Source of the DNA: Jeongeupia wiesaeckerbachi
Lineage (GTDB): Bacteria; Pseudomonadota; Gammaproteobacteria; Burkholderiales; Chitinibacteraceae
Direction of reading: 5' to 3'
DNA: 64,000 nucleotides
Assembly: GCF_050916355.1 (NCBI RefSeq)
Contig: NZ_CP136946.1
Coordinates: 186,001 to 250,000 of the forward strand
The position numbers were made by a program, and so were the translations under genes. Positions 16,612 through 26,748 of the stretch are shown one piece after another. The notes under the pieces were generated by a model. The model did not search any database, was not told the origin of the DNA, and saw only the letters and a list, made by a program, of their open reading frames with translations. Within the stretch, counting starts at the first letter, position 1, and the number at the start of each line of letters is the position of its first letter.

Positions 16612-19600
16612 CGTCGCATCCCCTGTTCTACGTTGTGCAAGCGGTCAACGGGACTTTGCCGCGTCGGGCGGATCTGCGGGTCGCTCATCGTGCCGCCTAT
16701 ATCGTATTCATAGGCAACCAGCTGGCCGAGTGGGTCTTTGAGTGCGCGCTGGAGCAGAAATGCCGCCACGCCGACGACCGGATTGATGATGCCGGTCGCG
16801 ATCGCGACGGTATCGCCGATCACCGGCACGATGCGCACGCGCAGGTTCTGCGTGCCGGCGACGAAGTTGGCATTGCCGCGGAACAGCACCTGCGCCGCCG
16901 GGCCGGCGATCACCAGATCGTCGGTTTGCGCGATGCCCTTGTCGATCTTGGCTTGCCCGGTAATTGCGTCGAATTCGAAGCCGCTCGAGAACACGTCGCG
17001 GAAGTCGAGCTGCACCCGGCGCGATAGCGCCTGCAGGCTCAGTACCGACAGGAAGCGCGCAACGCCCGGATCGATCTTGGCAAACTGCCCGGCGCCGACG
17101 TCGAGCGACATCGTCCCGCGCATCGTATTCAGGTCGGGCGGGAACAGGGGGCCGTCCCAGGCCAGCTCGCCGGTGAACTTCGCCGGCGCACGCTTCACCG
17201 TATCCGGATAACCGAGTCGGCCGAGCAGATTGCCGGTGCTGGGCGTACTGGCCTCGATATGACCGCTGACGTGGCTGCCCTGCCGCCAGTTGCCGTTCAT
17301 GGTCAGGTTCAGATCGGGATTCGCCAGCTCGACCTTGTCCAGCCGCCAGTCGTCACCCTGCTGGCTCGCCATCACGGTCATCTTGCCCAGTTGCAGCGCC
17401 TTGTAGCGCAGATCGCCAATGGCAATGTCCAGCGCCGGCAGCTTGCGTACGCCGCTTGCAACCGCATGCGCCGACTCCTGCTGTGCCGACCCTTGCGCCA
17501 CCTCGCTCAAGGGCAAGGCCAGCCGTTGCAGCTGGGCACTCAGCTTGCCGTTGCCGCGGCCATCCCAGCCCAGCTTGCCGGCCAGCTCGCGCGCGTTGAC
17601 GTCGCTTTGCCAGTTGCGACCATCGCCGCTGAACCGGACCCGGACCGCATTGAGCTGGCGCCCCCAGCCGGTCAACTGGCCGATCTGCACATCGCCCGAC
17701 AGCGCCACCGGCGTGTCGTCGCGGCCACCGCTCGGCACCAGCTTGGCCCAGGCCTGCACATCGATCGCCGGCCAACTGCCGCTGATCACGAAGCCGGGCC
17801 TGGTCGGTGCCTGCGCGCTCGCACTGCCCAGCACGATCTGGCCACTGCTCGCGCCCGAATCGGGTAGGCGCAACGCACCGGCCAGCAGATTGCCGTAGCC
17901 GAAATCGATCCGGCTTCCGCCCTTGTCGCCGGCCAGTTGCAGGCGCAGCGGCCGGGTTTCGCCGACGCGCTTGCCCAGCGGCGCCGGCAGCTCAAGCTCT
18001 GCCTGAGTCAATGGCGACTGCACATTCAGCACATAGCCGTCGTCGCCGAGGTCAAGCTGCCCCTGATAAGCCACCGTCCCCTTGATACTGCTCCCCAGTG
18101 GCACCGGATAACGGCGCAGCACCTCGGCCAGTTGCACCTGACCGGCGAGCTGCAGCCGCAGCTTGCCATCGGCCCCGGTCGTGCCGGAGACGCGGCTGTC
18201 GCCACCGAGGATTTGTGCCGCCGCATTGCGCAGCTCGAAGCGCCGCTCGGTGAAACCGAATTCGCCGCGCGCACGCGTCAGCAGCGGTACGCCGGCACCG
18301 AAATCGAGCTGATTGTCGACATAGCGGAAACGGCCGTCGACCTTGGTTGCATCCGGGTTATCCAGCGGCACGCCAAGCTTGAGCGTCAGTGCACCGCTGC
18401 CTTCGGCTTTCAGCCCGTCGACATAGGCCGCCGTCTGCGCATGCAGCGGGCTCTGGCGCAGGAAGTCGAGGAAGTCCGCGGTCTTGCCCTCGGCGCTGCC
18501 GTCGATCTCCAGCAAGGGCTGGTGCGCCAGATCGGCAATCGCGACGTGCACCGGCGCCAGCGTCGTACCCAGCACCCTCGCACCGCGATCGGCGCGGATA
18601 TCCATCCGGTTGCCATGGAAATCGAGCACGCCGTCGATATGGCTGATCGGCGGCCAGCCGTCGGCAAAGTCGAGCGTGACGCCGCGCGCCAGCGCGGTGA
18701 TCTGGAAGCGGCCGTCCTGGTCGCCGGGGTAGGGAAACTTGGCGAGCGGCCCGTGCACGGTGACCTTGCCGTCGAAGCCCTGCCCCGCGATCAGCGAATG
18801 CTTGAGCCACGCCAGCGTTTCCGAACCGGCCGCGCGTGGCAGGTAGGCATACGCGCGCTGCGCGGTCAGCCTGCCGATGCGCCCGCTGACGTCGAGCAGA
18901 TCGTCATTGGCATTGCGATAGCGGTAACTCGCCTTCAGATCGAGCGCGACATCGCGGTTCTCGAAGGCCAGTTTCGGCAAGTCGAGCCGCCATTCACTAC
19001 CGTCGCGGCGCCAGTCTGCCTCGATGGCGGCCTTGTCGAATACCAGCGGCTCGGCGAATTCGGACGGCCATTCGATGCCGAAACGCGGGCTGGTCAGCTG
19101 CAGTTCACCGCGGGTTTGGTCGAACTGCAACCAGGCGTCGGCGCCGCTCACGCCGGGCCAGCCGGGCACACCGGCCACCGTCGCGCCAACGAGGACCATA
19201 CGTCCCGCGTAGTGGCCCGGTTTGCCGGCATCACCGGTCCACGACAGCTCGCCCTCCTTGAGCATGCCGGCCAGCCGCAACGAGGCAGCCTGCTCGGCCC
19301 ACGCCTTCGGCAACATCGGCAGATAAGCCGGCAGCGTCTCCAGCCGCCAGCCGCGCGCGCTGACACGACGCTGGTCGCCGGCCGTTTCGCTGTAACTGAG
19401 GCTACAGCCGCTGCACAGCAAACCGTCCCGGCCGTCCGCGCGCGTGACGTTGACGTCGATGCGGCGCAGCTTAGCGCTCTGTTCGACGGCGAAACGGCCG
19501 TCGAAGCGCGCCAGCGAAATCGGCGCATCGCCAATCTGCGCAAGCCAGTCCTGCCCTTTCAGGCTCAGTTGCGCCGCGCCGATCCGCCCTGCGGCAAAGT

Positions 19601-20450
19601 TGAACGACAACCGCCCACCGGCCTGCCCCGACAGCGCCGGGAACGGCCGCCGGGCCTCGGGAATCTGCGCCCAGACCTGGGCCAGATCGGCGCGGTCGAG
19701 GTGCAGATCGAGCGAGCCGCGCCACGTTGCCAGTCGGGCAAGGTGCTTGCCGCTGAAGCGGCCGCTCAGCGTCATCGGGCTGGCCATGGCTTCCGGCGGA
19801 GTCAGCGACAGCTTGACGCGATGCTGGCCCAGCCAGTTGCTCAATACGAAGCTCACCTTGCTGAATCGTTGCGGGCCGGCCTGCGTCAACGCGTCGTCCC
19901 AGACAAGCTCGCCGCCGCTCAAACGGACTTCGCCCTGTTCGAGCAGCCAGTCGACAAAGCGGTTGTCCTGGCCGTCTTGCGCGGTATGCAGCGCCAGGCT
20001 GCCGAGATGCAGGCGGCCGGCGGCATCGCGCGACAGCGAGACGCGCGGCGCTTCGAGCCGGAGGCGCTTGAAATGCAGCTTGCCGACGAACAGCGACCAC
20101 CACGTCAGATCGACATCGAGGCGCGCCAGCTGCAGCGCCGGCGCATGCCGGGCATCGAGCACGCTGACGCCATCCATCGTCAGCCGAGGCCGGCCGCCGC
20201 GCCAGCCGCCTTCGATGCGTTCGAGCTGCAGCGGCACGCCGCTGGCGCTCGACAGTGCGGCAACGATCTGCGGCCGGAACTGATCGAGCCGCGGTACGAA
20301 ATAGAACTGCCACGCCGCCGCCGCCAGTACCAGCGCCAGCGCGACGATGCCCAGCAGCCACAACAGCAGACGACCATGCCAGCGCGCAACCCGGCCCACA
20401 AAGCGGCCGATTTTGCCAAGGCGCTCGGGCAGACGTTTCAGCACCGGCAT
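16608..20450 (-). CDS. yhdP: YhdP family AsmA-like envelope protein
   Basis: A 1280-residue protein with one N-terminal membrane helix (LLLWLLGIVALALVLAAAAW) and a very long periplasmic part made of repeated AsmA/DUF3971-like beta segments, e.g. VPLQLERIEGGWRGGRPRL near the start and FEFDAITGQAKIDKGIAQTDDLVI near the end. YhdP, TamB and YdbH are bridge-like proteins that carry phospholipids between inner and outer membranes. Length and order with nit and tldD are typical. It is divergent from glnE, with 150 bases between. Confidence 0.93.
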   Translation of the reverse strand: MPVLKRLPERLGKIGRFVGRVARWHGRLLLWLLGIVALALVLAAAAWQFYFVPRLDQFRPQIVAALSSASGVPLQLERIEGGWRGGRPRLTMDGVSVLDARHAPALQLARLDVDLTWWSLFVGKLHFKRLRLEAPRVSLSRDAAGRLHLGSLALHTAQDGQDNRFVDWLLEQGEVRLSGGELVWDDALTQAGPQRFSKVSFVLSNWLGQHRVKLSLTPPEAMASPMTLSGRFSGKHLARLATWRGSLDLHLDRADLAQVWAQIPEARRPFPALSGQAGGRLSFNFAAGRIGAAQLSLKGQDWLAQIGDAPISLARFDGRFAVEQSAKLRRIDVNVTRADGRDGLLCSGCSLSYSETAGDQRRVSARGWRLETLPAYLPMLPKAWAEQAASLRLAGMLKEGELSWTGDAGKPGHYAGRMVLVGATVAGVPGWPGVSGADAWLQFDQTRGELQLTSPRFGIEWPSEFAEPLVFDKAAIEADWRRDGSEWRLDLPKLAFENRDVALDLKASYRYRNANDDLLDVSGRIGRLTAQRAYAYLPRAAGSETLAWLKHSLIAGQGFDGKVTVHGPLAKFPYPGDQDGRFQITALARGVTLDFADGWPPISHIDGVLDFHGNRMDIRADRGARVLGTTLAPVHVAIADLAHQPLLEIDGSAEGKTADFLDFLRQSPLHAQTAAYVDGLKAEGSGALTLKLGVPLDNPDATKVDGRFRYVDNQLDFGAGVPLLTRARGEFGFTERRFELRNAAAQILGGDSRVSGTTGADGKLRLQLAGQVQLAEVLRRYPVPLGSSIKGTVAYQGQLDLGDDGYVLNVQSPLTQAELELPAPLGKRVGETRPLRLQLAGDKGGSRIDFGYGNLLAGALRLPDSGASSGQIVLGSASAQAPTRPGFVISGSWPAIDVQAWAKLVPSGGRDDTPVALSGDVQIGQLTGWGRQLNAVRVRFSGDGRNWQSDVNARELAGKLGWDGRGNGKLSAQLQRLALPLSEVAQGSAQQESAHAVASGVRKLPALDIAIGDLRYKALQLGKMTVMASQQGDDWRLDKVELANPDLNLTMNGNWRQGSHVSGHIEASTPSTGNLLGRLGYPDTVKRAPAKFTGELAWDGPLFPPDLNTMRGTMSLDVGAGQFAKIDPGVARFLSVLSLQALSRRVQLDFRDVFSSGFEFDAITGQAKIDKGIAQTDDLVIAGPAAQVLFRGNANFVAGTQNLRVRIVPVIGDTVAIATGIINPVVGVAAFLLQRALKDPLGQLVAYEYDIGGTMSDPQIRPTRQSPVDRLHNVEQGMRR

Positions 20451-20601
20451 CGACCCGTGCAGGAATGCGGCGCATGCCGGCGACAGGAAAGGAACATGAG
20501 ACGAGGAAAATCAACAAACATGAGGAATGCCGGAACGCCTTGGACAGGCTGATTGTGCTAGCGTAAACAGTCGTCGATTCTAACGCGAACAGACCCGTCT
20601 C

Positions 20602-23292
20602 ATGAGCAGCGATACTGTGACTTCGAGCACACTGGCCCCGGCGCTGGCCCACAGCCGCTATCTGCAACGCCTCTTTACCCGTCATCCCGATCTCGCCGAC
20701 GAGACCGCCGCCCATCTGTACCAGCCTTTCAGCCGCGCCGAGATGTCGCTGCGGCTGCTCAACGACCCTGCCGATGACGAAGCCGCCTTCAAGCGCACGC
20801 TGCGCCGGCTGCGTCAGGCGGCGATGGCGAGGCTGATCGCCCGCGAACTCGAAGGTCTGGCCGATCTCGACGAAGCGGTCCACACCGTCTCGGACCTTGC
20901 CGAACTGGCGATCCAGCACGCGCTGGCCTTCGTCACGCGCAATGAAACCCGGCCGGGACAACCGATCGGCGAAGACAGCGGCGAGGTGCAGGAACTGATC
21001 GTCGTCGGCATGGGCAAGCTCGGCGGTCGCGAACTCAATGTGTCGAGCGATATCGACCTGATCTTCGTCTATCCCGAGGATGGCAACACCGACGGCGACG
21101 TTCGGCTGACCAACCACGAATACTTCGCCCGCATCGGCAAAAAGCTGATCCAGTTGATCGACGATCCGACCGAGGACGGCATCGTCTTCCGCGTCGACAT
21201 GCGGCTGCGGCCGTTCGGCGACTCGGGCCCGCTGGTGTGTTCGTTCGCCGCGCTGGAGAACTACCTGATCACGCAGGGGCGCGAATGGGAACGCTACGCG
21301 TGGATCAAGGGCCGCGCGCTGACCGGCGACGGCGACGCGCTGATGCAGCTGATCCGCCCCTTCGTCTACCGCAAATACCTCGACTACGGCGCCTACCAGT
21401 CGATGCGCGAACTGCACAGCCAGATCCGCCGCGAGGTACAGCGCCGCGACCGGATCGACAATATCAAGCTCGGCCCGGGCGGCATCCGCGAAATCGAATT
21501 CATCGGCCAGGTGTTCCAGCTGATCCGCGGTGGCCGGGTCAAGGCGCTGACGCAGCGCGAGACCCGCGGCACGCTAGCGGAACTCGGCCGGCAGGGGCTG
21601 CTGGCGCCCGAAACCGTCGCCGAACTGCAAACGGCCTACGCCTTCCTGCGCAATGTCGAGCACCGGCTGATGTATATCGACGATGCGCAAACGCAGACGC
21701 TGCCCGGCAACGACGACGACCGCGCACGCATTGCCACCAGCATGGGCTTTGCCGACTGGGCCGCATTCACCGCGGCCCTCGCCTATCACCGCGATCGCGT
21801 CACGCTGCAGTTCGAGCAGATTTTCGGCCTGCCGCAGGAAGCGACCGGCGGCGCCGACGACGGCGCATGGCAGCAGGCGCGCGACGGCGAACAGGCGCCC
21901 GAAGCACTCGCCGCCAAGGGTTACCGCGACGCCATCGAGATGGCGCGCAAACTCGCCGCCTTCGCCAGCGGCAACCGCTACCAGCAGATGCCCGACCGTT
22001 GCCGCCAGCGTGTCGACCATATCCTGCCGGCGCTGATCGGCGTTGCCGCCGGCTACCCCAACCCCGATGACACGCTGTCGAGGCTGCTGGACTTGCTTGA
22101 AGCGATCGGCCGTCGCGAGTCGTACCTGGCGCTGCTGGCCGAGCACCCGCAGACGCTGAACCGGCTCGCCGAGCTCTACAGCGCCAGTCCCTGGGTATCG
22201 GAATACCTGACCCGACACCCCATCCTGCTCGACGAGCTGCTCGATGCCCGCTTGCTGTATCAGGCGCCCGACTGGGCCCGGCTCGGCAAGATTCTGCGGC
22301 AGGAAATTGCCGACCTCGGCGACGACACCGAGGCGAAGATGGATTGCCTGCGACATTTCCAGCACACGCAGGTATTCCGCATCGTCGCGCAAGACCTCGC
22401 CGGCCTGCTGTCGCTCGAAACCGTCTCCGATCACCTGTCGGCGCTGGCCGACCTGATCCTCGTCGTCACAATCGCCGAGGTCTGGCGCGAGCTGCCCAAA
22501 CGGCATTGCGAGCTGCCGCGCTTCGCCGCCATCGGCTACGGCAAACTCGGCGGCAAGGAGCTCGGTTACGGCTCGGACCTCGACCTCGTTTACCTGTACG
22601 ACGATCCGCATCCGGACGCGCCGGAAAACTACGCCCGTCTGGCCAAGAAAATCGTCACCTGGCTGACGACGCTGACTTCGGCCGGCACGCTCTACGACAT
22701 CGATCTGCGGCTGCGGCCGAACGGCACCTCGGGGTTGCTGGTGTCGAGCGTCGAAGCCTTCGCTGCTTACCAGCGCGATTCGGCCTGGGTGTGGGAGCAT
22801 CAGGCGCTGACGCGGGCACGCTTTGTCTGCGGCGAGGCGACGATCGCCGTGGCCTTCGACGCGATCCGCAACGGCATCCTGCGCAGCGAGCGCGATATCG
22901 ATTCGATTCGCGATGAGGTGGTGAAAATGCGGTCGCGGATGCTGGAAACGCATCCGGCCAAGGACGACGATGTCAAACACTGCCGCGGCGGCATTGTCGA
23001 CATCGAGTTCATCGTCCAGTACCTGATCCTGGCCCACGCGCACCGCTTCGGCGACCTGACCGGCAACCTCGGCAATATCGCGCTGCTCGGCTTTGCCGCA
23101 CGCGACGGCTTGATCGACGCCGAACTGGCGAGCCAGGCACAGACCGCTTACCGTGAATTGCGCCGCCTGCAGCACGCCAGCCGGCTCAATGGCATCAAAC
23201 CGTCGCCGGCGACACTGGCGACGATTGCCGATGCACTGGCCGCAGTGCGGACGCTGTGGACTCAGTTACTCGGCGAGCCACAGGCAGAATGA
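20602..23292 (+). CDS. glnE: Bifunctional glutamine synthetase adenylyltransferase/deadenylase
   Basis: An 896-residue enzyme that adenylylates and deadenylylates glutamine synthetase under PII control. Two nucleotidyltransferase modules are clear: VVGMGKLGGRELNVSSDIDL (from about residue 134, deadenylylase) and GYGKLGGKELGYGSDLDLVY (about residue 650, adenylyltransferase), each followed by its helical linker (PGGIREIEFIGQVFQL; RGGIVDIEFIVQYLIL). A possible promoter is TTGGAC, 18 bases, TAAACA at 20540-20569. The gene ends at a strong hairpin. Confidence 0.97.
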   Translation: MSSDTVTSSTLAPALAHSRYLQRLFTRHPDLADETAAHLYQPFSRAEMSLRLLNDPADDEAAFKRTLRRLRQAAMARLIARELEGLADLDEAVHTVSDLAELAIQHALAFVTRNETRPGQPIGEDSGEVQELIVVGMGKLGGRELNVSSDIDLIFVYPEDGNTDGDVRLTNHEYFARIGKKLIQLIDDPTEDGIVFRVDMRLRPFGDSGPLVCSFAALENYLITQGREWERYAWIKGRALTGDGDALMQLIRPFVYRKYLDYGAYQSMRELHSQIRREVQRRDRIDNIKLGPGGIREIEFIGQVFQLIRGGRVKALTQRETRGTLAELGRQGLLAPETVAELQTAYAFLRNVEHRLMYIDDAQTQTLPGNDDDRARIATSMGFADWAAFTAALAYHRDRVTLQFEQIFGLPQEATGGADDGAWQQARDGEQAPEALAAKGYRDAIEMARKLAAFASGNRYQQMPDRCRQRVDHILPALIGVAAGYPNPDDTLSRLLDLLEAIGRRESYLALLAEHPQTLNRLAELYSASPWVSEYLTRHPILLDELLDARLLYQAPDWARLGKILRQEIADLGDDTEAKMDCLRHFQHTQVFRIVAQDLAGLLSLETVSDHLSALADLILVVTIAEVWRELPKRHCELPRFAAIGYGKLGGKELGYGSDLDLVYLYDDPHPDAPENYARLAKKIVTWLTTLTSAGTLYDIDLRLRPNGTSGLLVSSVEAFAAYQRDSAWVWEHQALTRARFVCGEATIAVAFDAIRNGILRSERDIDSIRDEVVKMRSRMLETHPAKDDDVKHCRGGIVDIEFIVQYLILAHAHRFGDLTGNLGNIALLGFAARDGLIDAELASQAQTAYRELRRLQHASRLNGIKPSPATLATIADALAAVRTLWTQLLGEPQAE

Positions 23293-23322
23293 ACAACGGG
23301 CAGCCCAGGCTGCCCGTTGTTC
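23291..23322. terminator. Symmetric hairpin between convergent genes
   Basis: A 15-bp perfect stem (GAACAACGGGCAGCC with its complement) and a CA loop begin at the last base of the glnE stop. Both flanking genes converge on it, so it likely works in both directions, though the T runs are short. Confidence 0.65.
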
Positions 23323-23334
23323 ATTTGTCCCCAT

Positions 23335-23814
23335 TCAAAGCGGGAAGGAGAAGTATTGCACCGCCGCCATTTCCTCCGGCAGGTAGCTGCCCAGCCAGGC
23401 GGTTTCAAGCTTGATGTGCTGAATCAGCGCGACAACATGGCGCGGATCGGTATTGGTTGCAAACCACAGCTCTTTGCGCCAGACACAACCGTCTTCCTCG
23501 ACGACCTCGATCCCGGGCGTGAGCTCGTCGAGCGATTTTCCCCGCCGCACATAACCGACGGCACCAAGCAGTTTGCCGAGCTCGTCGTGGGTCTGGCTGA
23601 CTTCGATGACGAAGGCCGCCATGCCCGGCGAGATCTGCTGCATGTTGACGTAAGCGCGGGTATCGAGCGCCGACCTGCGGGTGATCTCGGCAATGCAGTC
23701 CGGGCAGGTGAAGGCGACCCGGATCAGGAAGGCCTCGTTCTGTTCGAATGAGCTCGGCAGCGCCTGCAACGCATGACCGCAGCGGTAAGTCATACGACTG
23801 TTCAATCTGTCCAT
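23335..23814 (-). CDS. Uncharacterised Cys-containing protein
   Basis: I do not recognise this 159-residue protein. It is probably soluble, starting MDRLNSRMTYRCGHALQAL; alternative GTG and TTG starts lie three and four codons upstream. A CGH near residue 11 and CPDC near residue 41 could form a metal site or disulfide. The rest is mixed alpha/beta with EVSQTHDELGKLLGAVGYV and a C-terminal LIQHIKLETAWLGSYLPEEM. The codon use looks like its neighbours, and it is monocistronic between two hairpins. That the gene is real is supported by its isolation and long open frame. Confidence 0.65.
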   Translation of the reverse strand: MDRLNSRMTYRCGHALQALPSSFEQNEAFLIRVAFTCPDCIAEITRRSALDTRAYVNMQQISPGMAAFVIEVSQTHDELGKLLGAVGYVRRGKSLDELTPGIEVVEEDGCVWRKELWFATNTDPRHVVALIQHIKLETAWLGSYLPEEMAAVQYFSFPL

Positions 23815-23873
23815 CAGCCGCACCAACCCAACAAATTAGTAATATTGAGTTAATTTACCGGAAAACAGCAGAC

Positions 23874-23901
23874 AAAGAAAAGGCGCCCCGTCGGGCGCCT
23901 T
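23874..23901 (-). terminator. Intrinsic terminator after aspS
   Basis: On the minus strand AAGGCGCCC and GGGCGCCTT form a nine-bp stem followed by TTTTCTTT, about 28 bases after the aspS stop. Confidence 0.85.
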
Positions 23902-23928
23902 CTATCTGTTGCACATATTCCTATGGAA

Positions 23929-25731
23929 TCAGGCAGTTTGCGCCGGATTACGCAGGCGGATGTGCAATTCGCGCAGCTGCTTTTCGTCGACAGCATTCGG
24001 TGCGTTGGTCAACAGACACTGGGCACGCTGGGTCTTCGGGAAAGCAATCACGTCGCGGATCGACTCGGCGCCGGTCATCAGCGTCACCAGCCGATCAAGA
24101 CCGAAGGCGAGGCCACCGTGCGGCGGCGCGCCGAACTTGAGGTTGTCGAGCAGGAAGCCGAACTTGTTCTGCGCTTCTTCCTCGCCAATGCCGAGCGCGT
24201 CGAACACCGTCGACTGCACATCGGCCTGGTGGATACGCACCGAGCCACCGCCCATTTCCCAGCCGTTCAGCACCATGTCGTAAGCGCGCGCCTTGCAGGC
24301 ACCCGGATTGGTCTTCAGCAGTTCGAGGTGTTCGGCCTTCGGCGACGTGAACGGATGGTGGCAGGCGTTCCAGCGCTTGCCGTCTTCGTCGTATTCGAAC
24401 ATCGGGAAATCGACGACCCACAGCGGCTTCCACGACTTGGTGAAGTAGCCGCCGGCCTCGCCACGCTCGTGGCCGATCTTGATGCGCAGCGCGCCGATGG
24501 CTTCGTCGACGACTTTGCGCTTGTCGGCGCCGAAGAAAATGATGTCGCCGTTCTGCGCGCCGGTGCGCTCGATGATGGCCTTGAGCGCATCGTTCGACAG
24601 GAACTTGACGATCGGCGCCTGCAGGCCCGAGTTGTCCGGATCGTTGCTGATGTTGCTGACGTCGTTGACCTTGATGTACGCGAGACCCTTGGCGCCGTAG
24701 ATGCCGACGAACTTGGTGTACTCGTCGATCATCGAGCGGCTGAAGTCCGCACCGCCCGGGATGCGCAGACCGACCACGCGACCGCCATCCATGTCGGCGG
24801 CGCCGCGGAAGACCTTGAACTCCTCGGTCTTCATCACGTCGGTCAGTTCGGTGAACTTGAGGTCGACGCGCAGATCAGGCTTGTCCGAGCCGTAGTAGAA
24901 CATCGCGTCGTCGAACGCCATACGCGGGAATTCGCCGAGGTCGACGTCGATGGCTTCCTTGAAGACGTGGCGAGCCATTTCTTCGGTGATCGACATGATT
25001 TCTTCCTCGTTCAGGAACGAGGTCTCGATATCGATCTGGGTGAATTCGGGCTGGCGGTCGGCGCGCAGGTCTTCGTCGCGGAAACACTTGGTGATCTGGT
25101 AGTAGCGGTCGAAGCCGGCAACCATCAGCAACTGCTTGAACAGCTGCGGCGACTGCGGCAGCGCGAAGAACTGACCGTCGTGCACGCGGCTCGGCACCAG
25201 GTAGTCGCGCGCGCCTTCCGGCGTCGAGCGCGTCAGCATCGGCGTTTCGATGTCGATGAAGCCCTTGGTATCGAGGAAGTTGCGCACCAGCAGCGCGACC
25301 TTGTAGCGCAGACGCAGGTTCTTCTGCATCTGCGGGCGGCGCAGGTCGATCACGCGGTTGGTCAGGCGGACGTTTTCCGACAGGTTTTCGTCGTCGATCT
25401 GGAACGGCGGCGTCTCGGCCTTGTTCAGGATCACGATGTCCTTGGCCAGTACTTCGATCTGGCCCGAAATCATCTTGGCATTGGTCGTGCCTTCCGGGCG
25501 CGCACGCACCAGGCCGGTGATCTGCAGTACGTATTCGCCGCGCGACGAATCGGCAAGCTGGAAGGCTTCCGGGGTGTCCGGATCGATGACGACCTGGACG
25601 ATGCCTTCGCGGTCGCGCAGGTCGATGAAGATCACGCCACCGTGGTCACGACGACGATGGGCCCAGCCCTGAAGAACGACGGTCTGGCCAAGGTAACGCT
25701 GGTCGATCAGACCACAATAATCGGTACGCAT
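23929..25731 (-). CDS. aspS: Aspartyl-tRNA synthetase
   Basis: A 600-residue class II synthetase of bacterial type. It has the N-terminal anticodon-binding OB fold (VVLQGWAHRRRDHGGVIFID), the class II core with FLDTKGFIDIETPMLTRSTP and RDEDLRADRQPEFTQIDIE, the bacterial GAD insertion, and the final motif 3 GLAFGLDRLVTLM. The C-terminal end is normal. Whether it also charges tRNA-Asn cannot be told here. It is the last gene of the fmdB-DUF502-aspS operon, with 25 bases to the upstream gene. Confidence 0.98.
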   Translation of the reverse strand: MRTDYCGLIDQRYLGQTVVLQGWAHRRRDHGGVIFIDLRDREGIVQVVIDPDTPEAFQLADSSRGEYVLQITGLVRARPEGTTNAKMISGQIEVLAKDIVILNKAETPPFQIDDENLSENVRLTNRVIDLRRPQMQKNLRLRYKVALLVRNFLDTKGFIDIETPMLTRSTPEGARDYLVPSRVHDGQFFALPQSPQLFKQLLMVAGFDRYYQITKCFRDEDLRADRQPEFTQIDIETSFLNEEEIMSITEEMARHVFKEAIDVDLGEFPRMAFDDAMFYYGSDKPDLRVDLKFTELTDVMKTEEFKVFRGAADMDGGRVVGLRIPGGADFSRSMIDEYTKFVGIYGAKGLAYIKVNDVSNISNDPDNSGLQAPIVKFLSNDALKAIIERTGAQNGDIIFFGADKRKVVDEAIGALRIKIGHERGEAGGYFTKSWKPLWVVDFPMFEYDEDGKRWNACHHPFTSPKAEHLELLKTNPGACKARAYDMVLNGWEMGGGSVRIHQADVQSTVFDALGIGEEEAQNKFGFLLDNLKFGAPPHGGLAFGLDRLVTLMTGAESIRDVIAFPKTQRAQCLLTNAPNAVDEKQLRELHIRLRNPAQTA

Positions 25732-25756
25732 GATTGTATTTTTCCTTGTATTTGAG

Positions 25757-26437
25757 TCAGGCCGCGGGCTGATTCGCGGCCACCGGCAAGGTGACCGGCT
25801 TGCCGGCCGGAGACACTACACCGAGGGAAATCACGTATTTGAGCGCCTCGTCGACGCTCATTTCCAGTTCGTGCACATCTGCTTTGCGGGCCATGAACAA
25901 AAAGCCCGAGGTCGGGTTCGGCGTCGTCGGCACGAACACCGAAATCATTTCCTGGCCGAGCTTGTCGGCGATTTCGCCACCGACCTGGCTGGTGACAAAG
26001 CCGACCGCCCAGGTGCCCTGGTGCGGAAACTGCACCAGCACCGCCGTGCGGAACGCCTGGCCGGAGTCCGAAAACAGCGTGTCCGACACCTGCTTCACGC
26101 TCGAATAGATCGAACGGACGATGGGAATCCGGTTGAGCACCCACTCGCCCAGCAGCAACAGTTGCCGGCCGATGATGTTGTGGGCAACCAGACCGGTGAC
26201 CAGGAGCACCACGGCGGTCAGCACCACGCCGAAACCGGGAATCGCCTGTTTGTCGGCAAACCATGGCAGATCGTTGGCCAGCCGCTGCAGCAGCCAGTAA
26301 TCGGGGCGCATCGGCGTCGGCAGCAGCGCGCCGATCTGATCCATCGTGCCGATGATCAGGTTCAGCACCCAGAGCGTGATCGCGAGCGGCACCCAGATCA
26401 GGAGGCCGGTCAGCAGGTATTTCTTCAAGCTGGCCAT
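25757..26437 (-). CDS. DUF502 family inner-membrane protein
   Basis: A 226-residue protein, MASLKKYLLTGLLIWVPLAI, with two strongly hydrophobic N-terminal segments (to about residue 90) and a soluble C-terminal half with SVFVPTTPNPTSGFLFM, the signature of DUF502. The function is unknown. The conserved order fmdB-DUF502-aspS across Beta- and Gammaproteobacteria supports one operon but not a shared pathway. The ATG is 13 bases after the fmdB stop. Confidence 0.9.
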   Translation of the reverse strand: MASLKKYLLTGLLIWVPLAITLWVLNLIIGTMDQIGALLPTPMRPDYWLLQRLANDLPWFADKQAIPGFGVVLTAVVLLVTGLVAHNIIGRQLLLLGEWVLNRIPIVRSIYSSVKQVSDTLFSDSGQAFRTAVLVQFPHQGTWAVGFVTSQVGGEIADKLGQEMISVFVPTTPNPTSGFLFMARKADVHELEMSVDEALKYVISLGVVSPAGKPVTLPVAANQPAA

Positions 26438-26450
26438 CAAGGGGTCCGCA

Positions 26451-26693
26451 TCAGTGGGCGTGTCCGCAATTGCCTGAACCGCAAGCACCGCCCGACGGCG
26501 CCGAGCCGCCACTGTTCTTGAAATCGGTCGCGTAGTAACCCGAGCCCTTGAGCTGGAAGCCCGCGGCGGTTACCTGCTTCGTGTACGTCTGGTCGTGGCA
26601 GCTCGGGCATTCAACGAGCGGCGCATCGGCCATTTTTTGCATGTGTTCGCCGTCGTGTCCGCAGGACGAGCAGCGGTAAGCATAAATCGGCAT
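26451..26693 (-). CDS. FmdB-type zinc-ribbon protein
   Basis: An 80-residue protein, MPIYAYRCSSCGHDGEHMQK, with a four-Cys zinc ribbon (CSSCG and CPSCH) followed by the FmdB segment TKQVTAAGFQLKGSGYYATDF and a Gly/Cys/His-rich tail ending CGSGNCGHAH that may bind a second metal. FmdB was named as a putative regulator of formamidase genes, but most copies, like this one, are linked to aspS and have unknown function. It is the first gene of the operon. Confidence 0.9.
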   Translation of the reverse strand: MPIYAYRCSSCGHDGEHMQKMADAPLVECPSCHDQTYTKQVTAAGFQLKGSGYYATDFKNSGGSAPSGGACGSGNCGHAH

Positions 26694-26720
26694 GTTCTGC
26701 CCTCCGCAAACAAACCGGAG

Positions 26721-26748
26721 AGTATACCGCAAGCGCTGCGGAGCTGAA
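26721..26748 (-). promoter_or_regulatory. Promoter of the fmdB-DUF502-aspS operon
   Basis: On the minus strand the -10 is TATACT, with a weaker TTCAGC 16 bases upstream. The -10 ends 28 bases before the fmdB ATG. Confidence 0.45.
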
